A DNA stretch of 64,000 nucleotides from Rathayibacter oskolensis. Lineage in GTDB: Bacteria; Actinomycetota; Actinomycetes; Actinomycetales; Microbacteriaceae. Of this stretch, positions 41,099-49,927 are shown one piece after another (position 1 is the first letter of the stretch; each line of letters starts with the position of its first letter). The translations under genes were made by a program, and so were the position numbers. The notes under the pieces are model-generated. The model saw nothing but the letters and a program-made list of their open reading frames with translations. It had not been told where the DNA came from and searched no databases. The DNA is taken from contig NZ_FXBM01000003.1 in NCBI RefSeq assembly GCF_900177245.1, positions 124,001-188,000 of the forward strand. Reading direction: 5' to 3'.

Positions 41099-44029
41099 TC
41101 AGCAGGTGAGGGCGGGGTAGGCGGCGGTGATCGTGCCTGTCCGGTTGCTGGGGGCCCCCGAGGTCACCGTGACGGTCCCGGCGGCGATGCTCGTCGCGCG
41201 GGTCGTCTGAGCGGTCGTCGTGCTCTGACCCGGCGTGACCGACTTGGCGCTCTTGGAGCCCCAGGCCGACGTCGTGGTGATGTCGACGGGAATGGAGTCG
41301 CCGTTGGTCGCGACGGTGGTCAGCGTGACCTTTCCGGCGATGCAGCGCGGGGTCGCCTTCGCTGTGACCTTGAGCGAGGGCTGGGCGGTCTGGACGTTGC
41401 TGGTCGCGGTGACCAGCGGCGAGAGGGCGATCCAGTCGACGTTGGGCGCGGCCTTCGTGGCGTTGCCCAGGGTGAGGTTCCCGGTGCTCGTCGTGAGGTC
41501 GAGCGGGATGGTGTGCGTCCAGTAGCCCTTCCAGGAGTAGTTGTGCCGGAACGCTCCGCGCGACGTCGCCCCGCCCGCCTCGCTGATGTCGAGGAAGCGG
41601 GTGATGATGTCGGCGTTGTACTCGTGGCCCGTGTTCTTCTCGGCGTTGGAGTAGCGCACATCGAGGTCGTACGCGCCCGCTCCCGTGTTCGCCGGGCGGC
41701 TCACCTCCATCGTGCTCGACGCGTTCCCGCCGAGGTAGCCGACCTGCGTGCCCGACACGTTCGTGGGCTGGGCGACGGAGGAGACGCTCGCGCCTCCGCG
41801 GAGGGTCACCTTCGAGGAGTCCTCCGCCTCGATGCGCACCGTCCTGCTGTCGCCGTCCGCAGCGCGGACGGTCGTGAGCCCGGCGAGGTTCAGCGCTGCG
41901 GAGGAGCCGACCGTGATCTCGCTGATGCCCTTGGCGAGGTGCACGCGAGCGGTCGAGGTCCAGGTGCCCTGCTTGTCGGCGGAGAGCCCGAAGACCGGCC
42001 GGTCGTTGACGGCCAGCTTCAGAGCGGCGGCACCGGGGGTGGTGTAGTCCGCCTTGAGGTCGTAGTAGCCCGCGTCCCTGGCCGAGACGTAGAACGTCGC
42101 GGTCGAGCTGCTCGAGAGCGCCACGCTGCCGGCGGGTGCCGCGGTGCCGTACTGAGCGGTCGCGCCGTCGAGGCGAGCGAGGTTCGCGGGGTACGAGACG
42201 GTCTCGGATCCGCTCACGCGGGTGAGGTCGAACTTGTCGAGGGAGATGTCGGATCCGGGGAGCAGCGTGGTGCCGTCGGAGCTCATCCGTATGGAGAGCT
42301 GGTGGGCTCCCGCAGTGAGGTCGAGGAGCTTCTCGGCGCGCCCGCGGTAGGTCCAGCCGAAGCCGGCCTCGTACTCGATCAGCCCGGCGGAGGTGCCGTC
42401 GACGAAGAGGGCGTGGCGTCCGGGTCCGATGTTCGTCCCGTTGACGCCGGCGGTGACGCCGAGCCGGTACGTGCCGTTCTCGGGGACGGTGACGTTCCAG
42501 GTGAGGGAGGAGTTCGCCCTGTTCGTGCTGCCGACGTCGCGCTGACCGGAGGCCGCGAAGGACCACGCGTCGCTCATCGGCTGGTTGTAGGCGGTGACGT
42601 TGGCGAGGGTGGTGTTCTCGGCCTCGATGCTGGTGGACCAGGTGCCGTCGACCACGGGCTGAGCGGCCTGGGCGGGCGTGACGACGAGCTGGTACGCCGA
42701 GAGGCGGTCGTCGTTGGGGACGGTGATGTCGATCGCGCCGCTGCCGAGCGTGACGCGCTGGGAGGCGACGACCTTCGGGCTCTGCGCGGCGCCCTCCTGG
42801 CCCGTCCACTCCGCCTCGCGGACCTGGACGTCGACGGTGCTTCCGAAGACGGAGGTCGGCAGGTTGGCGAGGTCGAGGTGCACGTTCTTGGAGCCGCCGC
42901 CGAAGACGACCTCCGCCTCCTTCTTGGCGGTGTCGACGGTCGCGATGCCCTGCACGGTGTCGGCGACGTTGAGGCTCGGAGGCGTCAGCGCGACGGTGTT
43001 CCCGCTCATGTCGGCGTACCACTTCAGCATCCACCAGGCGCCGTTGGCGTCGTTGTTCTTCGCCATGTTGTCGTTGAGGTTGCCGGCGAAGGTCCAGTAG
43101 GCGGTCTGCGCGTCGACCTTCTTGTCCTCGAACATCGCGAGCCACTGCACGATCTGGCCCGGGACGGACATGTCGCGGCGCATGGCGTACTCGGTGATGT
43201 TGACGGGCAGCGTCGGGATGCCGAGGTCGCGCTCGATCTGCCGGTACTCGTCGAAGTGCGAGCGGAAGGTGGCGAGGTTGTCGATCCCGAGCTCGTGCCA
43301 GGTGAACATGTCGGGGAGCACGTTGTTGGCCTTGGCGTACGCGAGGATGTCGCGCGTGCGCTGGGGCTGCCACCTCGTGTCGCCCATGCCGGCGATCCTC
43401 GCCTCGGGGTAGACCGACTTGATGGTCTGGTAGACGGCCTTCCAGTCGGCGAGGTAGGTGTCCTTCATCGCTCCCCAGTCGGCATACCAGTTGCCGCCGT
43501 CGGGCTCGTTGAAGGGCGTGAAGATGTACTTCTCCGGGTGGTCCGACTCGGTCTTGATGCTGGTGACGACCGTGCGGACGATGTCGAGGTAGGTGGTGAA
43601 GTCGGTGGGGCGCTTGCCGCCGTTGTAGGCCCAGTCGGGGTAGTAGTCCTGGATGTTGGTCATGATGTACTGCCCGCCGGACTCGAAGAACTGGTCCTCG
43701 ATCTCGAGCGGGTCGCCGTTGGGGTGCTGGGCTCCGTGCGGCGCCTTCTGGGTGACGTTCGTCGGATGAGCGCCCTCGGTGATGGCGTCGGTCGGGACTC
43801 CGTCGTCGCTGAGTCCGTAGAGCATGCCCGACGCGCCGCCCCTGAACGTTCCCGTGGAGGAGGCGAAGTCAACCGTGATGAGGTCCTCGTCGGCGGCGAA
43901 GGCGGGCGAGGCGAGGCCGGCACCGGTGGCGATCAGTGCAACGGTCGTCGCGAGGGCGAGTGGGCGTCCGAGGCGGGAACGGCCGGGGAGGCGTCCCTGC
44001 TGAGACGCTCGGAATCGGGGGAACGGCAT
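41099..44029 (-). CDS. Secreted multidomain glycoside hydrolase (clan GH-A, GH39-like)
   Basis: The 976-aa protein has a signal peptide (RPLALATTVALIATGAGLASPAFA, cleavage near residue 45). An N-terminal catalytic barrel follows, with the acid/base Glu 175 in FNEPDGGN and the nucleophile Glu 280 in NITEYAM. Their spacing of about 105 residues fits clan GH-A. Several beta-sandwich modules of the carbohydrate-binding CBM6/35 type come next (EAENTTLANV, EAEDSSKVTLRGGASV), then a short C-terminal domain with a cysteine pair. GGAG seven bases before ATG 44029 sets the start. It would cut a polysaccharide outside the cell and feed the importer upstream. Confidence 0.88.
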   Translation of the reverse strand: MPFPRFRASQQGRLPGRSRLGRPLALATTVALIATGAGLASPAFAADEDLITVDFASSTGTFRGGASGMLYGLSDDGVPTDAITEGAHPTNVTQKAPHGAQHPNGDPLEIEDQFFESGGQYIMTNIQDYYPDWAYNGGKRPTDFTTYLDIVRTVVTSIKTESDHPEKYIFTPFNEPDGGNWYADWGAMKDTYLADWKAVYQTIKSVYPEARIAGMGDTRWQPQRTRDILAYAKANNVLPDMFTWHELGIDNLATFRSHFDEYRQIERDLGIPTLPVNITEYAMRRDMSVPGQIVQWLAMFEDKKVDAQTAYWTFAGNLNDNMAKNNDANGAWWMLKWYADMSGNTVALTPPSLNVADTVQGIATVDTAKKEAEVVFGGGSKNVHLDLANLPTSVFGSTVDVQVREAEWTGQEGAAQSPKVVASQRVTLGSGAIDITVPNDDRLSAYQLVVTPAQAAQPVVDGTWSTSIEAENTTLANVTAYNQPMSDAWSFAASGQRDVGSTNRANSSLTWNVTVPENGTYRLGVTAGVNGTNIGPGRHALFVDGTSAGLIEYEAGFGWTYRGRAEKLLDLTAGAHQLSIRMSSDGTTLLPGSDISLDKFDLTRVSGSETVSYPANLARLDGATAQYGTAAPAGSVALSSSSTATFYVSARDAGYYDLKADYTTPGAAALKLAVNDRPVFGLSADKQGTWTSTARVHLAKGISEITVGSSAALNLAGLTTVRAADGDSRTVRIEAEDSSKVTLRGGASVSSVAQPTNVSGTQVGYLGGNASSTMEVSRPANTGAGAYDLDVRYSNAEKNTGHEYNADIITRFLDISEAGGATSRGAFRHNYSWKGYWTHTIPLDLTTSTGNLTLGNATKAAPNVDWIALSPLVTATSNVQTAQPSLKVTAKATPRCIAGKVTLTTVATNGDSIPVDITTTSAWGSKSAKSVTPGQSTTTAQTTRATSIAAGTVTVTSGAPSNRTGTITAAYPALTC

Positions 44030-44090
44030 GTGTGCACTCCTTCGTGCGGGCGGGGCGGCGCGGAGACCGGGGATGGTCTCGCGGTGGGGT

Positions 44091-44173
44091 GGGTCCGGGG
44101 GCATCCCTGCGGTGGATGACCCCGGACCCGTCAGAGAAGGCGACCGGGGGGAGCTCAGCGCTCCCGGCCGGTC
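44091..44173 (-). terminator. Two consecutive hairpins between binding-protein and glycosidase genes
   Basis: First hairpin (minus direction): GACCGG/GGGAGC (44142-44154) pair with GCTCCC/CCGGTC (44160-44173). Second: GGGTCCGGGG and CATC (44091-44105) pair with GATG and CCCCGGACCC (44115-44129). Both are GC-rich without U-tracts. They would reduce transcription of the glycosidase relative to the importer, or end the importer operon. Confidence 0.65.
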
Positions 44174-44194
44174 AGGATGCCTCGGTCGGAGGAA

Positions 44195-45556
44195 TCACTC
44201 GAAGAGTGCGTTGATCTGGTCGTTCGCGGTCGCGAACGCGTCGGTCTCGGCGCTCCCCTTCAGGTAGGACTCGATGGTGGCGGTCAGGGTGTCGTTGACG
44301 TCGGACCAGTGATCGGCGATCGGGAGCAGCTTCGTCGTGCCCTGGTCGACCTGCTCCGTGAACGCCGAGACGTCCCAGCCCTTCTCGGTGAAAGCGGTGG
44401 TCGCCTTCTCGGTGGACGTCTTGATCGCGGGGAACACGACCGCCTCCGAGGCGACGACGTCCTGGCAGGCCGTCGAGCCGAGGTACTTGACCCAGCTCCA
44501 CGCGGCGTCGGCCTTCTTCGTGCCCGACCAGATGCCGTCCGAGAGGCCGTTGAAGACACTCGCGCGCTCACCCGATGGGCCGACCGGTGTGGGTGCGACC
44601 TTGGTTGTGACGTCGCTCTGGCCGAGGTAGGAGGAGTTCATCCAGCTGCCGTCGGTGACCAGGGCGTACCGACCGGCGAGGTAGCCGTTCAGCGGGTCCT
44701 GCTCCGAGAGGGCGACGTCGAGGGTGGGCATGTAGCCCTTGTCCTCGAGGCTCTTGTACCAGGTCATCGTCTCGACGAACTTCGGGTCGTCGAAGTTCCA
44801 CGAGCTCGTCCACGGCGTCTTGTCGCCGAAGTACCAGTCGTTCGAGAGCGCGTACGGCGCCCACGTCTGCTGGCCGGAGGCGTTGAGTCCGCCACCCGAG
44901 AGGGCGAGGCCGTAGACGGCGACGTTGCTCTTGTCGAAGCCGGGCTGGTCGCCGTGCACGCCGTTCTTGTCGACGGTCAGCGACGCGATGAGCTTCTCGT
45001 ACGAGCCGCCGTCGGCCGGGTTCCACTCGAGATCCGACAGCTGATCGGCCGAGTAGCCGGCATCCGTCACCATCTGCTCGTTGTAGAACAGCCCGACGGT
45101 GTCGAAGTCCTTCGGGAGGCCGTAGCGCTTGCCGTCCTGGTCCTGCCACAGGTCGGCGAGTCCGTCCTGGTACTGGTCGAGGTCGACGCCGTCCTCCTCG
45201 ATGCGGTCGGTGATGTCGAGCAGCTGGCCCTGCGACACGAACTGCGGGTAGTAGGAGAGGTGGTCGGCGAACACGTCCGGGGCCGTGCCCGAGGCGAACC
45301 CGGTGGTGAGGTTCTGCCAGTAGTCCGACCAGCCGTACTGCTCGATCTTGACCGTCGTGCCGGTCTCCTTCTGGAAGTCGTCGGCGCACTGCTGGTAGGC
45401 CGGCTGCTGATTCGAGTCCCAGAGCCAGTACGAGATGGTGGACGCGTCGGCGTCGCCACCGCTGCCCGAGGCGGAGCAGCCGCTCAGCAGGAGCGCCGAC
45501 GAGGCGAGGACGGATGCGATCCCGATCAGGGAGCGTCTGGTGCGTGTGTGCGTCAT
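44195..45556 (-). CDS. Sugar-binding lipoprotein of ABC importer
   Basis: The 453-aa family 1 binding protein has a lipoprotein signal (RRSLIGIASVLASSALLL, lipobox LSGC near residue 27). Its body is typical of CUT1 oligosaccharide-binding proteins (ISYWLWDSNQQPAYQQCADDF; later FADHLSYYPQFV and GLFYNEQMVTDAG). It is part of the alpha-galactosidase operon, so the ligand is probably an alpha-galactoside or a fragment released by the secreted glycosidase. Confidence 0.93.
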   Translation of the reverse strand: MTHTRTRRSLIGIASVLASSALLLSGCSASGSGGDADASTISYWLWDSNQQPAYQQCADDFQKETGTTVKIEQYGWSDYWQNLTTGFASGTAPDVFADHLSYYPQFVSQGQLLDITDRIEEDGVDLDQYQDGLADLWQDQDGKRYGLPKDFDTVGLFYNEQMVTDAGYSADQLSDLEWNPADGGSYEKLIASLTVDKNGVHGDQPGFDKSNVAVYGLALSGGGLNASGQQTWAPYALSNDWYFGDKTPWTSSWNFDDPKFVETMTWYKSLEDKGYMPTLDVALSEQDPLNGYLAGRYALVTDGSWMNSSYLGQSDVTTKVAPTPVGPSGERASVFNGLSDGIWSGTKKADAAWSWVKYLGSTACQDVVASEAVVFPAIKTSTEKATTAFTEKGWDVSAFTEQVDQGTTKLLPIADHWSDVNDTLTATIESYLKGSAETDAFATANDQINALFE

Positions 45557-45603
45557 TGCAGGGTTCTTTCGTGTGAGGTGGGTGTGGGGAGGTCCGGGCG
45601 GCG

Positions 45604-46560
45604 CTACTTGATGCCGGAGTAGCCGAGGTTGTTGACGAGGCGCCGTCCGAAGACGAGGAAGAGCAGGAGTACGGGGAGTGCGGCGACGAGCGTCCCGGCC
45701 ATCAGCCCGGCCCAGTCGGGGCCGGTCTGCGGGGTCTGCGAGCGGAAGATGCCCAGGGCGACCGTCAGCACGCGTGAATCGTCGGCGCGACCGACGAGGA
45801 GGGGCCAGAAGTACTCGCCCCACGCCGTTATGTAGGTGAGCAGCGAGAGGGTCGCGATCGGCGTGGACGACATCGGGAGGATGACGCGGAAGAAGACCCG
45901 GATACGTCCGGCGCCGTCGATCATCGCCGCCTCCTCGATCTCGTGGCTGATGCCGAGGAAGAACTGGCGCATGAAGAACACGGCGAACGGCGTCATGAAG
46001 AAGAACGGGAGGATGATGCCCGCGAGCGTGTTCAGCAGCCCGAGATCGCGGATCAGGATGAAGTTGGGCAGCTGGACGAAGATCGGCGGGATCATCAGCG
46101 CGGTGAGGAAGAGGAAGAAGACGGCGTCGCGCCCCTTCCACTGCAGGCGGGCGAAGGCGTAGGCGGCCATCGACGAGAAGAACACCTGTCCCGCGGTGAT
46201 CGCGGTCGCCACGATGACGGAGTTGCGCAGGTACAGCCAGAAGTTGATCGAGCCCGTGCTGCCGCCGTCGGCTGCCGCCTCCGCGGGGGAGGCGAGGCCG
46301 AGCACGCGGCGGAAGCCGCCCCAGCTGAACTCGACCGGCAGCAGGTTGCCGGGGTCCTGGAACAGGGCGCTGTTGGTGGACAGCGCCGTGCGGAGCATCC
46401 AGTAGAAGGGGAACAGCGTGATGAGGAGGATCACCGTGAGCGACGCCCAGGCGAGGAAGCGTCCCCAGGAGAAGGGGCGACGGCGGCGGGCTCGCTCGGC
46501 GGAGGCCGGAGCGGCCGCATCGGGTCCGGCGGACACGGAGGGGGTGAGTGTCGAAGTCAT
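45604..46560 (-). CDS. Carbohydrate ABC transporter permease, MalG type
   Basis: The 318-aa permease has a polar N-terminal tail of about 35 residues, then six helices. The EAA loop is EIEEAAMIDGAGRIRVFF followed by ILPMSSTPIATLS. The C-terminal RRLVNNLGYSGIK is typical. The ATG at 46560 is 13 bp downstream of the partner permease stop. No ATPase gene is in the operon, as with the other importers in this window. Confidence 0.93.
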   Translation of the reverse strand: MTSTLTPSVSAGPDAAAPASAERARRRRPFSWGRFLAWASLTVILLITLFPFYWMLRTALSTNSALFQDPGNLLPVEFSWGGFRRVLGLASPAEAAADGGSTGSINFWLYLRNSVIVATAITAGQVFFSSMAAYAFARLQWKGRDAVFFLFLTALMIPPIFVQLPNFILIRDLGLLNTLAGIILPFFFMTPFAVFFMRQFFLGISHEIEEAAMIDGAGRIRVFFRVILPMSSTPIATLSLLTYITAWGEYFWPLLVGRADDSRVLTVALGIFRSQTPQTGPDWAGLMAGTLVAALPVLLLFLVFGRRLVNNLGYSGIK

Positions 46561-46573
46561 GTCGGGCTCCCGG

Positions 46574-47485
46574 TCAGGCGAGGTCGGATGAGTCGGAGCG
46601 CATGATCTTCAGCTGGAAGTACGCGACGACGGAGAGGACGATCACGAGGAACACGGCCATCGCGCTGGCGTAGCCGAGATCGAACCGCTCGAAGGCCTGC
46701 TGGTAGATGTAGTAGTAGATGACCCGGGTCGCGTTGACCGGTCCGCCCTCGGTCGTGACGGCGACGGTGTCGAAGATCTGGAACGAGCCGACGATGGTGA
46801 TCACCAGCACCAGTGCGAGCACGGGGCGCAGCAGCGGGAGCGTGATCGTCCGGAACATCCGCCACTCGGAGGCGCCGTCGAGTGACGCCGCCTCGTAGTA
46901 GGACTCGGGGATCGTCTGCAGCCCGGCGAAGATGAGCAGCGCGGTGTAGCCGAGGAACCGCCACACGTTGATGAGTGCGATGGTGGGGATCGCCGTGGCC
47001 TCGTTGCCGAAGAACGCGACCCGGTCGGTGCCGAGCCACTCGAGAGCGACGTTGATGATGCCGGTGGAGTAGTCGGTCATCCAGAACCAGACCAGGGCGA
47101 CGACCACGTTCGCCACGAGGTAGGGCAGCAGCACGATGCCGCGGATCATCACCGAGCGGGTCAGCCGGTGCAGGAGCACGGCGACTCCGAGGGCGAGCAC
47201 CGTCTGCACGCCGATGTTGATGACGACGTACTGCAGGGTGACCCAGAGCGCGTTCCAGAACAGCGGATCGGCGAGCATCCGCGTGTAGTTGTCGATGCCG
47301 ATGAACTCGCCTCCGCCGACGAGGTTCTGGTCGGTGAAGCTGAACCAGAAGCCGCGGAGTGAAGGCACCAGGTAGAAGGCCAGGTAGCCCACTGCGGCGG
47401 GAGCGATGAAGAACAGCGCGACGGGGAGTTGCGAGTGCCGGCGACGCTGTCCCTCCCGTGAGGCGGGTCGGGTGATGGTGCTCAT
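46574..47485 (-). CDS. Carbohydrate ABC transporter permease, MalF type
   Basis: The 303-aa permease has six helices, starting near residue 20. The EAA loop is YYEAASLDGASEWRMF followed by TLPLLRPVLAL, and the first periplasmic loop contains GGGEFIGIDNYTRML. It lies 82 bp downstream of the alpha-galactosidase gene on the same strand. Confidence 0.93.
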   Translation of the reverse strand: MSTITRPASREGQRRRHSQLPVALFFIAPAAVGYLAFYLVPSLRGFWFSFTDQNLVGGGEFIGIDNYTRMLADPLFWNALWVTLQYVVINIGVQTVLALGVAVLLHRLTRSVMIRGIVLLPYLVANVVVALVWFWMTDYSTGIINVALEWLGTDRVAFFGNEATAIPTIALINVWRFLGYTALLIFAGLQTIPESYYEAASLDGASEWRMFRTITLPLLRPVLALVLVITIVGSFQIFDTVAVTTEGGPVNATRVIYYYIYQQAFERFDLGYASAMAVFLVIVLSVVAYFQLKIMRSDSSDLA

Positions 47486-47567
47486 GACAGCGCCTCCAGT
47501 GGAGCGGCAGGAAGGGGAGAGGTGTCCGCGGCGATCGGACGGAGGAGGGCCGAGGCGGTGCGCGGGG

Positions 47568-49763
47568 TCATCGGACGGCGGTCACGTGCACGAGAGCGGA
47601 GTGATCCGGGTCCAGGGCAGGGACCTCGATCCCGATGGTGCCGAGCAGCGCTCCCCGCAGGGTCACGCCCTCCGCGGACCACCAGGCCGGATGCACTCGG
47701 GCGTCGAACGGAGCCTGCGCCCCCGGCCCCGCCGGAGTGACGCGGTACCGCGTGCCCGCATCGAGACCGGGGAGGCGGATACGCCGAGCCGGCCAGGTGA
47801 CGGTGCGCTCGAGGAGGGTCACCGCGTAGAGCGCCTCGTGCCTGTCGGCACTGACGGCTCCGTGGAGCCAGAGGGCGTCGTCCTCGGACGAGTCGCGGAT
47901 GACGGTACCCGCGTGCAGGAGGCTGCGGTGGCGCTTGTAGAGCGCGACCCACTCGGCGAGAGCCTCGCGCTCCTGCTCGGTCGCGGCCCCGAGGTCCCAC
48001 TCGATGCCGAAGTGCCCGAAGAGCGCGGTGGCGGCGCGGAAGTCGAGGTCGAGCCGTCGTCCGGTCGTGTGAGCCTGCAGAGAGCCGACGTGGCTGCCGA
48101 CGAGCTCGGGCGGGAGCAGCTGCTGCGTCCACCGCTGGATGTGCTGGCGCTCGTGCGCATCGATGCAGTCGGAGGCCCAGACGCGGTCGGTCCGCTCCAG
48201 GATCTCGAGGTCGACGCGTGCGCCGCCCGACGAGCAGGACTCGATCTCGAGGCCGGGCAGCGTGGCACGGAGCTCGTCGAGAAGCCGGTAGGTCGCGAGT
48301 GTCTGCTCGTGCACGCCCGGACGACCGGTGCGGGTCGACCCGGCGTCGATGAGGTCGCGGTTGTGGTCCCACTTGAGGAAGGAGATCCCGTACTCGCGGA
48401 CGAGCGCCGAGATGCTGTGGCGCACGTGCCGGAACGCGCCCTCGTGCGTGAGGTCGAGGACCTGCTGGTGCCGGGCCTCGACGGGGAGGCGTCCAGCGAC
48501 CTGGAGCAGCCACTCAGGGTGGGCCCGGGCCAGATCGGAGTCGAGGTTGACCATCTCGGGCTCGACCCAGAGCCCGAACTGCATGCCGAGCGACTGCACG
48601 TGATCGACGAGAGCGCGGAACCTGCCTCCACCCCACACCTCCTCGGCGAGGACCCAGTCGCCGAGGCCGGCCGTGTCGTCGCGACGCGCGCCGAACCAGC
48701 CGTCGTCGAGGACGAACCGCTCGACTCCCACCTGTGCGGCGAGGTCGGCGAGACCGGTGAGCCGGTCGAGATCGTGGTCGAAGTAGACGGCCTCCCAGAC
48801 GTTCATGACGACAGGGCGGGGCGACGTCGGATGGGTGTCTCGGGCCCGGAGATGACCGTGCACCCGTGCAGCGGCGTCGTCGAGGCCGACGCCGTAGACG
48901 CCGTAGATCCAGGGAGCCGTGTAGGTCTCGTCCTGCTGCAGGACGATCTCGCCCGGCAGGAGCGACTCGCCGCCGAGCAGCAGGCGCTCGCCGGTGAAGA
49001 TGCGCTCGGCGACGGAGCGGTGGTTGCCGCTGAAGGCGACGTGCAGTCCCCACACCTCGCCGCCGCGGAAGTCGAAGCCGGGCTCGCCCGCCGTCAGCAG
49101 GAAGGCGGCGTCGGCGCCTGTGCGTCCGTGCCTGCCCTCGCGGGTGCGGGCCCCGACCTGGAACGCCGAGCGCTGCGGGATCCGCTCCTTCGACCAGCGG
49201 CCGGCGAAGTCGAGCAGCTCGTCGGCATTGCCGGGCACAGGGAGTGCGACATCGAGGCCGTCGACGATGTAGGGGCTGGCTGCGAGGTTCGTCACGGCGG
49301 CACGGGCCCTCAGGAGCCCCGTCGCGAGGAGCTCGAGCCGGAGCGTCAGGCTCAAGTCGGTGGCCTGATCTATCGACTCGACGACGAGGACGCCACCGCC
49401 CGCCGGGAGGTCGTCGTTCTCGACGCTCGTCGGGACGAACCGGGGCGACCAGCCCTCGCCCAGGCGGTGACCGCGGAGGCCGGGGGTGCCGGTCCATCCC
49501 GTCCACGCCTCGGGAACGAGCGCGACCTTCGGAGCGACGTCGACGCCGTTCGCGGCGTTCGGACCGTCGACGGCACGCGCGAAGTCGCGCAGCTCGTCGT
49601 CGGCGAGATCGCCCGCGTCCGCTCCCCAGTGCACGATCCGGGGGAGCGAGTCCCGCGGGATCTCGACGATCACGCTCACTCCCCCGGCGGCGAGGCGCAC
49701 CAGCCGGGGCGCCGTCGTCGGTGCGATCGACGGTTCTTCCTGTCGCGGTGGTGTCATCACCAT
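47568..49763 (-). CDS. Alpha-galactosidase, GH36 family
   Basis: The 731-aa enzyme removes terminal alpha-galactose from oligosaccharides such as melibiose, raffinose or galactomannan fragments. The catalytic nucleophile is Asp 466 in KWDHNRD and the acid/base is Asp 532 in ASDCIDAHER. The motif ESCSSGGARVD is also diagnostic. There is no signal peptide, so it acts in the cytoplasm on imported sugar. Start at ATG 49763; the in-frame ATG at 49757 is also possible. It is the first gene after the LacI-controlled promoter at 49813-49871. Confidence 0.95.
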   Translation of the reverse strand: MVMTPPRQEEPSIAPTTAPRLVRLAAGGVSVIVEIPRDSLPRIVHWGADAGDLADDELRDFARAVDGPNAANGVDVAPKVALVPEAWTGWTGTPGLRGHRLGEGWSPRFVPTSVENDDLPAGGGVLVVESIDQATDLSLTLRLELLATGLLRARAAVTNLAASPYIVDGLDVALPVPGNADELLDFAGRWSKERIPQRSAFQVGARTREGRHGRTGADAAFLLTAGEPGFDFRGGEVWGLHVAFSGNHRSVAERIFTGERLLLGGESLLPGEIVLQQDETYTAPWIYGVYGVGLDDAAARVHGHLRARDTHPTSPRPVVMNVWEAVYFDHDLDRLTGLADLAAQVGVERFVLDDGWFGARRDDTAGLGDWVLAEEVWGGGRFRALVDHVQSLGMQFGLWVEPEMVNLDSDLARAHPEWLLQVAGRLPVEARHQQVLDLTHEGAFRHVRHSISALVREYGISFLKWDHNRDLIDAGSTRTGRPGVHEQTLATYRLLDELRATLPGLEIESCSSGGARVDLEILERTDRVWASDCIDAHERQHIQRWTQQLLPPELVGSHVGSLQAHTTGRRLDLDFRAATALFGHFGIEWDLGAATEQEREALAEWVALYKRHRSLLHAGTVIRDSSEDDALWLHGAVSADRHEALYAVTLLERTVTWPARRIRLPGLDAGTRYRVTPAGPGAQAPFDARVHPAWWSAEGVTLRGALLGTIGIEVPALDPDHSALVHVTAVR

Positions 49764-49812
49764 GCGTCCTACTCCCTTGTACGAACAGACGTCCGTCGCG
49801 AGCCGGATTCGC

Positions 49813-49871
49813 TCTGCAAACGTTGGTCAGGAAAGTAGCACGGGGATGAGCAGGTCTGCAAACGTACGTCA
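49813..49871 (-). promoter_or_regulatory. Alpha-galactosidase promoter with two LacI operators
   Basis: TCTGCAAACGTTGGTCA (49813-49829) and TCTGCAAACGTACGTCA (49855-49871) are near-identical direct copies 42 bp apart, four helical turns. Each is centred on an ACGT core typical of LacI/GalR sites. Between and over them, the minus strand has a -35-like TTGCAG (49861-49856) and a -10-like TACTTT (49837-49832), 18 bases apart. The adjacent LacI protein is the likely repressor, possibly by looping or double block. Confidence 0.75.
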
Positions 49872-49927
49872 AGTGGTCGGCAGCTGTGGGCGACCAGGTG
49901 CCGGGAGCGCAGTGAACCTGAGGACGA

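Noticed and set aside
40295-44119. Very long plus-strand open frame opposite the secreted glycosidase
   Set aside because: Antisense to a protein with signal peptide and clear catalytic motifs; composition is low-complexity Val/Gly/Arg and no start signal is present.
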